From: Buxus sempervirens | Lineage: Eukaryota; Streptophyta; Magnoliopsida; Buxales; Buxaceae | NCBI GenBank assembly: GCA_947561395.2 | Contig: OX387184.1 | Coordinates: 8,742,001 to 8,806,000, forward strand | DNA: 64,000 nt | Direction: 5' to 3' | Part shown: one piece after another, positions 47,983-61,864 of the stretch | How positions within the stretch are numbered: the first letter of the stretch is position 1 | How the letters are laid out: every line of letters starts with the position of its first letter | Program-made: the position numbers and the translations under genes | The notes under the pieces: generated by a model | What the model was told of the DNA's origin: nothing | The model's input: the letters and a program-made list of their open reading frames with translations, nothing else | The model's database searches: none

Positions 47983-49307
47983 CTAGAGAAGAAAATACAC
48001 AAGACTCCATCCAAAGGCCAAGCCCCCACCAACCACCTTCTGCATGCTCTTCCATCCCTCTGCTCCGCTCTGTCATCACAATAAATTCAGAAACCAATAA
48101 AAAAGTTATCAACACAAGTCTAGCTGAGCAAAATCTCAAAATATCTTCTCCAAAGATTCGATTTTAAGGAAAAAGTTTTAAAAAAAATTGGATCACGATT
48201 TTTATAGATCTGCTCTGATACCAACAGGACTGACTGCACAGACGACGGTGCAGAAGACCAGAGGCTCTGTTTGGTGACTCAATTTTCACAATGTTTTGTA
48301 ACTTTTTTGAGTTCCGCTCTTTGCCAGCTGGCAACAGCTATTCTGTGTTTGAATTCATCGTCACCGATACCGAATCTGTCATCTAATTCGCCATCGGTGT
48401 CGGACCCACTTCCAGTACCATATTTTCGACAATCGGAATATGGATCATTTTAGCAAACCTCACTGAGTTTAAATAACATACGCCGGCAAATCTAATCGAA
48501 GAAACGCCAACAAAAAAAAAAAAAAACCGCTTAGAATCTTAGATCTACGACACTGATCCAGATGATCGCATGCAGATCTGAGACTGATTTTAATAAACGT
48601 ACCTCGTCAGCAGATTGAGATTGAGATGGTCCGGGAGAAAGAGGATCCTGGCCTGCAGGTCCGGGTGCATCGGCCGGTGGTGCAGGGGGGCTGAGTAGTG
48701 CAGGGCCTGGCGCTGGAGCATGGTGCTTCTTCTTCTTCTTCTTGCTCTTGCTTGGAGCTGGAGCCGGAACCTCAGCAGGTGGAGCTGACACCGGTGCCGG
48801 AGGACTTGCAGGAGCAGTTGTCGGCGCTGGGACAGGAGGAGCCTTCGCAGGAGGGGGAGAGCTGACCGGCACTGGCGCAGGAGGAGAGCTGACTGGCACT
48901 GGAGCAGGAGGCGAGCTAACCGGCACCGGAACAGGAGGTGGGCTGCTAACCGGAGTCACAGCAGCAGGTGGGGGCGATGCAGGCGCCTTCACGGTTGGCT
49001 TGGGTGGAGCAGCTTTAGGAGCTGAAGCCGGGGGAGATGAAACAGCCGTTTGTGGCGCAGCAGTGGGAGTCGCCACTGGAGCCGGTGATTTCGGCTTTGT
49101 TGGCGGAGTCGCAGTAGCAGGTGGAGAAGCTACAGGTGCAGTCGGAGTCGCCACTGGAGCCGGTGATTTCGGCTTTGTTGGCGGAGTCGCAGTCGCGGGA
49201 GTGGGAGTAGCCGGAGTTGAGGTCGGCGTTGCTGCCGGCGCTTGACCGGTAACGCCAGCAACGGCAATGCAGATGAAGGCGAGAACACAAAGAGATCTAG
49301 GATCCAT
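47983..49307 (-). CDS. Lysine-rich classical arabinogalactan protein with GPI signal, 263 aa
   Basis: Exon 1 49307-48603 (235 codons), exon 2 48069-47983 (28 codons plus stop), phase 0, GT-AG. Residues 1-21 (MDPRSLCVLAFICIAVAGVTG) are a signal peptide. The body is Pro/Ala/Ser/Thr-rich, with AP, SP and TP repeats where Pro is hydroxylated and glycosylated with arabinogalactan. ATPPTKPKSPAPVATPT occurs twice, VPVSSPPAP several times, and a basic patch KSKKKKKKHH interrupts the region. That patch defines the AGP17/18/19 subclass. The small second exon adds SGAEGWKSMQ and a hydrophobic tail ending VYFLL, which fits the GPI-attachment signal. The product is expected at the outer plasma membrane and cell wall, acting in growth and signalling. 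Exon 2 was located by its GPI-tail match; without it the reading would run into the intron. High Pro codon repetition makes the exon prone to replication slippage. Confidence 0.93.
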
Positions 49308-50961
49308 CGTGTGGGTTGCAGCGAACAGCGTCACCGACGAGCGAGCAGTGGAGCACACAAGATCACAAACTGAGTGAGGAGCAGAGGGCGAGGATGAGAA
49401 TAAATGGGCGTCACAGCTTAGGGTTAGATGATTACGTCCACAGTGTAACGAAGGTTCGACCGTCACACGCGCGCTAACCAACAAAATCGCTGGGCTATGT
49501 TGCGCGTAAAACCAGTCTGTCGGGGACCCACCATGCATGTTACCTAAACGAGTAAAATTACAGGCTGGGATCGAAAACATTGTTTAATAGGATAATACGA
49601 GAAGCACCTAACCGTTCCTTTGTTGCTTAATCTACCTGAATATTTTGTTGCCTCAGATTCACCAATAGCTTTTGTCCACGTACGCATAACGGCAGCTGTG
49701 ATGTTGACGTTTGCGGAGGTGGGCCAGACGTAAATCAAAATCACCGGTGTGTCTCGAACCCGAAATGCGTGCCTTGTAAATGAGAATATCTTTGCTTGCA
49801 TTGTAAACCAATCTATCGACGGGGGTAAATTTGTAAAGGGAGATGATTTTGCCAACTTTATATTTACTAAAAACCGTCATTGTGACGCTGGATGGGTGCC
49901 CATCATCCAACGTCTCTTTTTATTTTTTTTAACACGTGTTGGATGCTTGGGAATTCGAACTTAAATGAGAAAGCACTGTACTCCTGCCCGTGAGAGGGAA
50001 CTAACATGTGATCTTGACAGATGATGTTAAGGGTCATCAAATCAAACGTTTGAGATTTATTCGGACCAGTGATCCTAGATAATGGTCGCATATTCAATGT
50101 TTGTTTCCTTTTATTTTATTTATTTTTGGGTAATTACTGTAACGGCTGTGGAGCCACGTCTAGCTGTCGAAACGGCGGGAAGATAATGACAAAAAGACAG
50201 GATTTGGTAGGACTAGTGAAAACCGTGATTAAATGACGTCGCTGTGGGTGTTTGGAGACAGCTCACAAATTTAGGTGATATTGCCTGAGAGGGGCCCACA
50301 AAAATACGTGAAGCTTAAATCATGTAACTTTGAGGATTACCGGTTTAGTTTAACAGTCATATTTCTGTCTCTGTCTTGATGTTAAGAGGTTAACGGTCAC
50401 ATTTTGGCGTTTAAACAAAAAAAATTGTGTGCCAATGTGACCGTTGGCTTAAAAAGCAAGATCCATCGGCAATTGGATCGAGGAATTTATTTGTCAGGAA
50501 GTGGTTGGATTTTATAATTCATAGTCTGGGTAGTTTCGGAATAAAAGATAAGTAATAAATAATTATTTTTGTCTACATGCCATTGTCTTTAAAAGTAGAT
50601 AAAAATGACAAAATAACGTGACAGTGTTGGAGATGAATAAAGCCCTAAAGGGTCTCAAATTGCTCTTTCCACCTAAGCCTTTTTTTTTTTGTGAAAGAGC
50701 CAACAAACCAATTAGAAATGAGACTTCAACAAGAATATATCATTTGTATCAAATTCTGAGGCAAAAACTGTTTAGTCTCATACGACAACCACAAATCGCT
50801 GCTAGTAAGAAGAATGCCCTTAATACGTAGCAATAAAGTGACGAACTTACATTGGCATGTCACGAGCTGATTGAATAATTGCTTGATTAAAAAGGCAGAA
50901 GTAGTGGAGTTGGATAGACGGCTTCGAATGAAAAACATGATGATTCTATAAGCATTGCCGC

Positions 50962-51039
50962 TGTTAGGAATATAATCAAATATAAAAAAAATTCAATTCT
51001 ATTATTAGCTTAAGCTTTTAATAGGATTAGTGTTCTATA
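50962..51039 (+). mobile_element. TRIM solo LTR
   Basis: Starts TGTTAGGAATATAATC, ends AGTGTTCTATA, carries the TTAGCTTAAGCTTTTA core. Flanks GCCGC and GACGC match at four of five bases, a decayed duplication. Confidence 0.75.
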
Positions 51040-51499
51040 GACGCTCTGTCATCCTGCAGAAAGCAAGCAGGTTGGGATGGCCAACTGCAATAAAAGGAGA
51101 AAGTTTAATTCAGCAAAGTCACAGTTACAAATCTCCTTAGTAAGGTTGGTAAGGACAGGGTTATGAGCAGATTATGTCCTAGATCCCATGTGTTTGGGGC
51201 TAAAGCTCTGAAGGATGCGGCCCATAGTGAACCAATTAGTAGTGGGTTTGGTGTTACTCTAACCCATTCCCACTTAACACAAGGGGAACATGAGTGGTTC
51301 TCGGCTCAAATTCCAAAAGGGAAAAATAAAAAACAAGATGGTCGCGTTGAGAGTAGCATTAGCACTACTAAATCGGGAGATTCTGGCGTTTGGGTTACGA
51401 CGTTCATGTAGACAAGAAGACAGACAAGAAGACAAGGAGTTTTCTTTTGTGTTAAAATAATTTAAAAAAAAAATGAAGGACTTGGATCCCCTTAAGAAT

Positions 51500-52205
51500 C
51501 GCTATAAGTTTTGCCCAGCCCGTCCTAAGTTCGTCCAACCTAACCCGAATAATAGCCCGATCTAAGGTTTTATTTTGGGTTTGGGTTGGGCTTGGGTTTG
51601 CACCTCATAGTCCGAAAAACCCAAAAATCCTAAACTATATAAAGCCAAGGTTAAATGACTTACCGCAAACCCCATTTTCTTTCTAAGTTCTTTCAAACTC
51701 CAAGTCACTCCTATTTATTTTTCTAATCAATTCCCCAATAGATAAGGTTTTATAGAATTGAGTATAAAGTTTCAAACCTAGAACCTTTTCAAGATTTAGG
51801 AAAGTTGATATTGTTGATCTTTGTATGGATAATGATTTGAGATTTACAAATGACCACATTTTCAGTAAGTATTTCTTTCATAATGTTGAATGTGTTGTCT
51901 TATAATTTGGTTAATAAATATTATAAATATTATAATTTAAAAACTTAATTTTTTGTTTTCTTATACTAAAAATATTATAGACTTACTGCCTTTGCTATTA
52001 TATTTCGTTAGATCCTTGATAGATCCCATTAATTTGGGCCAACCCGAACCCAACCCAAACTCGAGAAATAATTTTTGGATTGGATTTGGGTTCAAGTAGT
52101 TTGGGTTTAGGGCGGACCAAGGTGAGCTTGGACCAATTGATCTTAGATTGCGTTGAGCCCAAACTCATCAAAACCCAGTCCAACCCGCCCTACTTACAAC
52201 TCTAC
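51500..52205. mobile_element. Degenerate hAT-like element
   Basis: Two G/C-rich ends with GGGTTTGGGTTGGGC-like words and their complement around an A/T centre resemble the hAT MITE at 53157, but I cannot define termini or a duplication. Confidence 0.3.
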
Positions 52206-53156
52206 TTAAGATACTTTTTATGCTAATTTGAAATTTCTGTTGAAGTGATGTGAAACTTCAACTTATAAATCGTAGTTGCAAGCGCAGTAGTAGTATTGGG
52301 ATACACCAAACGAAAAATCAGTTGGTGACATGATGCTAATTTGAAATTTAGAATAAATTACAAAAACCTCCCTTGAGGTATGCACTAATCACACATACCA
52401 CCCTCTAGCTACATTTCAAAAATAATACAGACTTCCCTTAAAGTTTTGGAGAAAAAGTCACACTCACCGCCCATCTTTTAACATATCGTTAATGCCATGG
52501 GGCGGAAATTGTAAATTTTAGAAATTTCATATTTATTGGGACAAAATAGTCCTTACACACATTTATTGGGAAGATTTATTAATTAAGGATATAATGGTCA
52601 AAATTTACAATCATTTCTAAAAACTGTCCTATCCACGTTCTCCCCATCTCCCTTTCTTCTTACATACGTGTATCTTGTTAATAAATCATAATAAAAGCAT
52701 ATTTCCCAAACCTTCGTTTCAAACAAAAAGAAGAGCCTGAACATTATACCTCTCCTCGAATACACAAATCATCTCGGACCAACCTGACCCGAGATGATTT
52801 ATATATGATTAAGCTCGTCCAAAACAATCGGGTTTTAAGAGTCAAGCCCCGCTTGACTATATGTCCAACGTATACATGACCAAGCCCATCCAAAAGCGGA
52901 TCGGTCAGTTTGAATTGGGCGGGTCACCCGACCCCTGAACACCCCTAGCCCTGCCCTACTTACAGCCAACGGGTGACAAGCTCGTTCTCGGACGGGGCGG
53001 TCACCCGGGTCCCATCCATGAGCACTCGTTAGTGGACCTCCGGTGTCAGGTGTCGGGAGCAACGTCGTCAGTCTGGACCGCGGTGGGACCATCAGCACCT
53101 TTGGGCTTCTGCCTTCTCCTGTGACGTGTAGAATACCTTCAGTGAGTACTCGGAGG

Positions 53157-53697
53157 TAGGGCTGGCAACGGGTCGAATACGGTACGGATCTGTCATGATC
53201 CGAATCCGAATCCGAAAATAAAAATCCGATATCCGAATTCGATCCGAAATCCGACGGATATTTTATATGTGAATCCGAATTCGAAACCGAATTTATATAA
53301 TGTATCCGAATTCGAAATTTGACCGAATAAATAACCGAAATCCGAATTAGATCCGATTTGAACTTAAAATTCAAAAGTTAAGTTTAACTATTAAAGCAAA
53401 TTTTAATTATCAAAACTAATGAGCCATATAAATATTAAAGCAAGATATGAATAAGGATAGTTCAACCATGGTTTATACAAAGTTTACCAATGATTTAATG
53501 AAAAGTATATGTTAATTTCGGTTTGGATCTTTTTCGGATCGGATATGGACAGATTCGGATTCGGATCCGAATTCGATCGGATCCAAAATCCGATATCCGT
53601 ATTCGAACCGCGGATCTATATTTTCGGATCAGATTCGGGATTTTCGGATCGGATTCGGGTCGGATTCGGATATATATCCGAACCATTTCCAGCCCTA
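53157..53697. mobile_element. Non-autonomous hAT MITE, 541 bp, just upstream of the SWIB gene
   Basis: Ends TAGGGCTGG and CCAGCCCTA, flanked by the perfect 8-bp duplication CTCGGAGG (53149-53156 and 53698-53705). Both arms are built of degenerate GGATTCGGATCCG-like repeats in opposite orientation around an A/T-rich centre. The element ends 126 bp before the SWIB start codon. Confidence 0.93.
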
Positions 53698-53823
53698 CTC
53701 GGAGGTTCGAATTTGAAATACTGCTAACGTTTTCTCTCGTACGCATTCTTATCCTAAAGAGCAAATCTGATCTCGCATCTCAGGGTTAGCGATTTGGCAG
53801 AGAGGAAAGGGAAGAGAACAAAG

Positions 53824-56800
53824 ATGGCGATGTCTCTGGGGTCTTGTTGGCTGAGTAGTTTAGCCGCAGAGCCGGCCGTCAGCCGGTCATCTTCGATTCT
53901 CAGCCTGGTTTCAGTTCCAAATATTCATTACCAGCCTGCTAACTTGCGCACGTCGCGCTTTGTGACTAGTGCTGCTCAATCCAAGCCTTCTACGACCAAG
54001 AAGAGAGAGCCTACGGGTATCATGATACCCAAACCAATCTCTGCCGCAATGCAACAGTTTTTGGGTGTCCCGGTCCCGGAGATCCCTCGAACGGAAGCCC
54101 TCAAGAAGATTTGGGCTTACATCAAAGAGCACAATCTCCAGGTCGCCATTTCTCTGTTCACTCACTCTTCTTCTGTGTCTTCTTTCAGTTAGATTGTTTT
54201 AAATCTGTCCTTATTTTGAAGAGAAGTGGATAAGCCTTTTTATGCGTTTTTGGATGTGAGCTAATGTATACAATCTGGTTAATATTTATTCCTCTCCAAT
54301 TTTCTTTTGATTATATGTTTCTTTGAATGAGTTCCATATGGTCCTTTTTGATGTTGTTCTGGTTGGATGAGGTTGCGTGCTGGTCTATTTACTGGATTGC
54401 AGAAGTTTTACTGAGTATTTAAGGAATATATTAAATATATATAGTTCACCCCTTACTAATGGTGTTCAACATGGTATCAGAGCCTTAGGCAAACGCCAGG
54501 TCCTGGGTTCAAACCTCCACTCCACCCGTTGAAAAAAAAAATATTCCACGTGTTGAGCCTCCCTGAAATGGGTCCCCTAAAAATGGGTTTGAGTTCGGCC
54601 CACACGTGAGGGGAGTGTTAAGGAATATATTAAATATATAAAGTTCACCCCTTACTATCAGCTTAAGCTTTTAGTAGGAATGGTGATCTACAAGTATCAC
54701 TTTCATACTGACGTTTACATCTCTGAATCCTTGAGAAAAAATGGCAGAGACGTTTTTGTTCTACCCTTGGGCTATATGTAGATTTTGTCTGAGTGTGTGG
54801 ACTATGTCTTTTCAATTCCCTCTTAACAGATGCAAATCACAAATGCTATGGAGCCGAATTAGGGCATTTTTCCTTTGGAGCAAAGGATTTGACAATTTGA
54901 AAAGGCTAAACTACAAAACGACATCACTATGTTCGGAATTTGATGCACAAATTGTTCTTTAGGAGTTTCTAGGTTCAGGGATGGCTTTTGTTATCAGCTT
55001 TTGTCAAGATTTTAAGTTTCTCCATTGTTTTCTACTCTACTCTAAGAAATGTGCTAAAAGAAGGATGCCATGTACTTTTATTTCTCCTACGATAATAAGT
55101 GGATTATGCAAATAAAATTTGTGTTCAAAAATAGATGAACCTTAGTAAGGTGATCATAATGTGGTACAGCTGAAGTTGCAGTATTGTGTAACTCTTTTGG
55201 ACAACTCTGTTTATGCAATTCAATGAGTTCCATTTCATCTTCGTTGCATTTCTTTAGAGATCCTACAATCATTTGAATGGTTTTGTTTAACTGCCTGTCA
55301 AAGATTGAGGTGGGCTTCAAAAAAACTTTTTTTTGGGTCTTTTGATGTGTCACTACAATCAATTATATGTCATATTGTATGGATTCACTATATGATTATT
55401 GATTGTGCATTTTCTATGTTCATCTTAACTTACAGAGTGGATGAGTGAGCACAGAGAAGTTGAAAGTTGCAATGTTAGTTAGTAGTTCTGATTTCTTTGT
55501 GGTGCTAATGTGGGTCAAAATTCAGTGTGCTAATAGATCATTTTAGGTTTACTACTTGATGTGGGCTCATGACATGGTCTTCAAAGAAAACCCAGGGCGT
55601 ATGAGTTGTTGTAACTTGAAAAGGTGTATGAATTACACCATGGTGTATGTCACTAGTTGACACTGTAAGCCAACTAACAATAAAAGCTATTAGCTACTAT
55701 ATATCACCCCTAATTAATAATATCACAGATGTAACTGTGTTTACTCAAATAAAACCAAACGAAAGATCTGAACTCACATATGTAGGCCCTTTCTAACTAT
55801 TACAATGTTAGATTTGAATTTTACTGACTTTATAAATAATTAATATTAAAATATTTTATGCTTCTATATCTCTTGTTTTTATTTCTTTTCCGAGAAAATA
55901 GTTATGTTTGCTTGAGGCATGCCTCGCTTCAAGCTAATATCCAACGCCATGAATTTTAGACACTGATACAAACATAGCAACTAAGAAGGGCCTTTGCTTA
56001 CCTTTGTATCTGATAAGCACCAGTATATGCAGCAGATAGATGGGCCAATAAAGAGGAAAGGAGCTTATGATCCCCCGTAATGCATCATATTTCAAGGACT
56101 GTAGAATAGGTGCTGTTTTGAAGAGTTATGTTGTGGCAGGAATCAGAAAATAATGGGAATAAATGCTATTTCCCACAAATAAGCTAATCTATGGTATTAT
56201 AGGGGGAATCGTGCAGATTCTCAACTGAGATTTGCTACCCAAAGAGTCCCTCCCCTTTCTTCGTATTGATTTCTATATCCCAATTAATAACTTATGCACA
56301 TGCTACCCACTAGTCCATCAAAAAAGAACTATCAATTCCCACTGAAGACTCTAAAAGTGAAAATTTTCTCTCTCAATTTCAGCTATGCTTTTACTTTATC
56401 TTTTTTCCCATAGAAAATTCCCAATGAAACAAGATAGCACAATGTAGATAATCCTTTGTTTTTTCCAGGCCTTAATCCAACCTTTTATAGGTCAGCTTAT
56501 GAAACCTGTTTTGCCATTCTACTCTTTTGTAGCTATTATCTTCCTAGGGTGAGATTGGAATTCCTGAACTAGGCTCATGAAGGTACTTGATAACTGTTCA
56601 TTTTCTTTTGCTGACATGATGCAACCATCTGATATATGTGTGTTTGTGCCTCTTTACATACATACGTATATATGTGTTCCCATATATATGTATATCCATG
56701 CATGCCTTAGAATGGTCAAGCTGAATCAGAAATCGTCTGTTATGAGTTGAACTTATTTAATATATTTAGTATATGTGTTTTATTTTATTTATTTATTTTA

Positions 56801-57182
56801 ATCTTGGTTATGTATGCTGATGATTTATTCATATTTTCTTATAAATGTATTTAGGAAAGGCTTTCAATGCTTTAAGGGACCTTTGGTGAATCTGATATAT
56901 CTTTGTTTTGTTTATGCTGACATTTTGATGGCTATGGCTGTTTGTGTTCATGATCTCCTTTTTATCAAATTTTGTACGCTAATGTGGAATGTTAGGATGC
57001 ATGTATGTTTTGCTGAAATATGGTATTGATTTTGCCATTGCGCCTTTTAGGATCCTGAAAACAGGAAGATTATTGTGTGTGACGAGAAGCTGAAGAACAT
57101 ATTTGGAGGGAGAGAGCGTGTTGGGTTTCTTGAGATTTCAGGGTTAATCAATCCTCACTTTGCTAAGGGAAACTCAATTTAA
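53824..57182 (+). CDS. Organelle-targeted SWIB/MDM2-domain protein, 149 aa
   Basis: Exon 1 53824-54141 (106 codons), exon 2 57051-57182, phase 0, GT-AG. The start lies in AAAGATGGCG, a good plant context. Residues 1 to about 55 are Ser/Ala-rich with few acids, as in chloroplast or mitochondrial transit peptides. The SWIB domain covers about residues 66-145: KPISAAMQQFLGVPVPEIPR, KKIWAYIKEHNLQ, then DPENRKIIVCDEKLKNIFGG and GFLEISGLINPHF. The intron falls at NLQ/DP, where I recall that it lies in related plant genes. Plant stand-alone SWIB proteins occur in nucleoids and nucleus and are thought to condense organelle DNA or aid transcription. The 2.9-kb intron holds a TRIM. The 5' flank is taken by a MITE. 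Intact, no odd residue. Confidence 0.95.
54419..54692 (+). mobile_element. Complete TRIM in the SWIB intron, 274 bp
   Basis: Left LTR 54419-54471 (shortened, initial TG lost by one mutation), primer site TGGTATCAGAGCC from 54472, short internal region, purine-rich GTGAGGGGAG, and right LTR 54616-54692 (77 bp). The duplication is AGTAT (54414-54418 and 54693-54697). Non-coding; depends on proteins from autonomous copia-type elements. Confidence 0.88.
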
Positions 57183-58811
57183 CTCAGAAACTGGAAGTTA
57201 CTGATGATGCTCTGTTCATGTAAATACGTGTTGGTGGTAAGTAGTCATTTTACTTTGGTTACCATGAGTGCTGCTTTTTGTGACTTCCAGAATCATCTTT
57301 TAGATCTGCAAAACATTGTCGGTTAGTTTTCCTTTGGATTCCTTGGGGAGCTTCCTTTTTGAATGAAACATCATTTAGTCCTGCCAATTTCATGATTTGT
57401 TTAGCATCTGAAATGATTTTGTGTTACTTCTTTTATATGTGGCTTACTTTGTTTGTTAAGCTTTAAAGATACCCAAGCTTTCCCTACTCTGCTGCATCTG
57501 TAATTTCCCATTTGGTTGCAAATGATATGGTTTTTCCAAGGTTGCTGAACTAGCGGTAAAGCCATGCAAATCCCTTCCAAGGTCTAGGTTTGAAATCCAC
57601 AACCCACTTCAGATAGGTTGTATTGAGGATGTGGTTCCAACTAGTTGGGATAAGGCTATCTGTCGAAAAAGAGGTTAATTATTTGGCTAGTTTTTAACCT
57701 TTTGATATGGAAGGTCCATTAAGGGGGAATGCTGGCCTGTGGCCATGTCCCAGACACTTGATCACGAGTAGCAGTGCTATAACTTTTGCAGAGCTCTAAG
57801 TTTTATTTGGTATGCCCAAAACCAATCAGGCTTAGTGCGAATATGAACCTGAACTTTTTGTTAATCTGACCTTATATTTCAACGCTGGATTATTTTTTAG
57901 GCTTTGGGTTAAGGTTTGTATTCTTAAAGATTTATGTTTCTTTAGATAAATATGTAACTTGACCTTATTCGGAAGAGATTCATTTAGGGAAAAAAAATAA
58001 AAAGAACGCTTTTCCCTTTTACAGTTAGCCATTTAATAAGGTTTGTATTTGATTTCGGTCTACCTGAACTCAGTAATTGAGCTTAGGCTGGACCTGGATT
58101 CGGTAGTTTGGATTTCTGTCAAAGCCTTGTTGAGTTTGGCCCAATTTATTTTGGTTTGCGATGGGCCTAAGGTAATTGAAAACTAGCCTTATCTGCCACA
58201 CTCAATAAATAGTGTTTTTTGTCCTCTTTTTAAGTGCAATAGTGTAAAATCTATACTAATATTTAAAGGGAATAGGAGAGATTGGGGCCTGATAATGCGT
58301 GGCCTAATAGCGCTTCAGCTTTCTCTCATTTACACCAAATGGAATAACATGCGATCTATAATATGTGATGTTTTTCTAAGTGGGCTCCAAAAGACAATCC
58401 ATGCCCAAATCGTCGATAAGCTTTTTCCCAGTTTGGTGTGGTGTGGGATTTATTTGAACATGGAGCATCTTTTTAAGCGTGTCTCACAAAAACATTTAAA
58501 AATTAGGATATTTGTAAATTTTTTAACATGAGATGTTTTTTTAAGTGGGCTTAACAAAAACATTTACAAATTAGGAGTTTTGTAATTTGCTACGAGGATA
58601 GACTAAAACCTAACATGGTAAAAGTATTGAAAAATTCGCTAAATCAATGTACGTACCATTTTGAACATTGTCTTCTCTGACGAGCTTACCGAACTAATAT
58701 TGGAATTGCAATTTAGGTCCAAACAAAGCACAGAGAAAATGAATCCCTCCGTATCAAATTACAAAACATTTACCCGCACTTTCTTCTCATTACTGTTTTA
58801 CAAGATTAATC
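57183..58811. other. Spacer downstream of SWIB
   Basis: SWIB 3' UTR at the start, then A/T-rich DNA. At about 58290-58600 two short related stretches (TTTTTCTAAGTGGGCTCCAAA- and TTTTTTAAGTGGGCTTAAC-like) are present. No gene seen. Confidence 0.4.
57540..57680 (+). mobile_element. SINE-like relic
   Basis: Contains an A-box-like TAGCGGTAAAGCC and a B-box-like GGTTTGAAATCC about 40 bp apart, then TAGTTGGGATAAGGC, a phrase frequent in plant SINE 3' regions. No target duplication seen. Confidence 0.4.
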
Positions 58812-59185
58812 AACCCAGTATAGGTATCATTGGTGCACCAGGGACTACTAATTTTCATAACTTCAGGTTGGGGTCTACATTTGGCAAATGCATGAAATGC
58901 TTTGAAGCCCACCACTTAATAATGGTCATAAAATATTTCAAAGGGGCACTTTAGTTTCACAAAGTATACAGTAAATAAATAAACGATCATTTGATCAAAG
59001 CGACAGTTGTCTAGTTTTAAATCTCATCTGAGAGCGACCGGTACAACAGGGTATGACTAATGACTTTACCGATGTATGGTTTATACTAGACTTTTTAAAC
59101 CTCGCTATGAATCGGTGTCTAATACTCTTCCACGTGTTATTTGCCCGAAAGTCAGGTAATTATATCATACAGTGCCAGCGCACCA
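58812..59185 (+). repeat. Direct repeat, copy 1, upstream of the reductase gene
   Basis: Shares CAGGTTGGGGTCTACA, AAAGGGGCACTTTAGTTT and CAGGTAATTATAT with 62728-63128, in the same order and orientation. Offsets are 3.88-3.94 kb. With copy 2 it bounds a unit containing the reductase gene. Confidence 0.85.
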
Positions 59186-59739
59186 AGTTCCTTTTTTGTT
59201 TCAAGCAGAAAGTACAATAAGATTGCCGCAACCATACAGGTGGAAATGGCTGAGCTTATTTAGGGCTCTCTCTCGTGTCACCGACTCACAATGGGCCGCG
59301 TTATTTCCACAAACGACGTGATTGGCTCGTCGCCATCATCATCCTTCCATCTCCTTTTTTGTTGCTTTCGTCGCCAGTAATGATCGTTCGCAGCGTATAT
59401 ACGCTGCAGACGCACATACAGCAATACATCTCCCTTTTTGTTGTTTTCGTCGTCGGGGCATACAGCAACACACATTCATAGCGGACCCATAACATTTTCA
59501 TTTTAGTGGGCCCGATCAACATGACTTGGGGCAGATGCGCTGCACATCGTTTGCGCTGCTGACGATGTGCTGTATTTCAAAGCGGCCAAAAGGGCCACGA
59601 CTTTAAGAAGGCAGAAAATCGGAGATAGAACCAGTGACCAGTCTTTTGAGGCCAGATTCCAGAACGACCTTCTCTTTCCATTTTTATCTCAGAATCCCAA
59701 TCATCTCCAAGTCATTTACTCTGCCATCCCTTCATCAAA

Positions 59740-61026
<1,287 letters not shown>

Positions 61027-61860
61027 TGCTTGCTTTGTAATTCCTTGCTTTTCGGTAAATAAGGCGGTGCTTCTGCCTGCGTTGTTGCTGTGAAATTGTT
61101 ACAAAGAAGAAGCATCGTGCGTTATAGGGATTAACAATTTGAAAAAAAGAAAAAAGGGATATGTAAAGCTTTAGAATGTGGGTGGCTGGTTTCATTTGAT
61201 GCTTTAGTGTTTGCTTCAGAGCCCATATATGATATCATTTGCATTTTGGTGGTACGAAAGAGCATGAACCTTGCAAAAGAAGCAACTTACAATTTGGATA
61301 CTCCCAGTTAATGTGCTCTTGTTGGTTAATTAAAATTTGCCATGTAAATTGGGATCAACCACATGTTATTTGTAGGCTGTGCAGTTAGATATCAAAATGA
61401 TCATGTTAGTTGCCTGCAGACAGAGCCATCTCAATTGGTTAGTTGCCTGCTGTGCAGTTAAACTCGGCTAGTATGCGGAATTTCCTGCAGACAGAGCCAT
61501 TTCAATTGGTTTAAAAGGAAACGGAGACCTGAGAGGATCTGGATCTTACTTTTCATGTCTACCACAGCAGCATTTAGAATAAGAGATTTATTTTCAGGTG
61601 TGGTCCTCAGCAGTCCTGTTTGGATGTCAGTAGATTGTAGTAGTAGTGGAGAATTGGATTTGTGAATGTATCTTCTCTCAATGAATTGTGTGATATAGGA
61701 TATGTTTTGAATTTATGTGCGAAGTGTATAATAATCATGCCCCTACAATTGTGGGGGACTTGGTGTAACAAATATTCAAAATGCGAAAGAAATACACAAG
61801 ATAACAAGGTTCCTATATGCGCCCCCACAAGCGAATGGGGTATCTAGCCACCATAAGCTC
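61027..61860. other. 3' flank of the reductase gene
   Basis: 3' UTR, then A/T-rich DNA with a short duplicated CCTGCAGACAGAGCCAT (about 61413 and 61488). No gene. Confidence 0.45.
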
Positions 61861-61864
61861 GTAT

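Larger units (their letters stand above)
49308..53156. other. Intergenic region between AGP and SWIB genes
   Basis: AGP promoter and 5' UTR at the left. One TRIM solo LTR (50962), a degenerate G/C-rich patch at 51500-52205 and a terminus-like CACCCCTAGCCCTGCCC patch near 52950. No gene seen. Confidence 0.45.

Noticed and set aside
47891..48139. 82-residue minus-strand frame with a hydrophobic start
   Set aside because: It overlaps the second AGP exon in another frame; the AGP frame gives the expected SGAE..GPI tail with proper splice sites.
48742..49245. Gly/Ala-rich frame on the plus strand
   Set aside because: It is the antisense shadow of the repetitive AGP exon.
53495..53789. Arg/Ile and Ser/Asp repeat frames on both strands
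   Set aside because: Produced by the GGATTCGGAT repeats of the hAT MITE arms.
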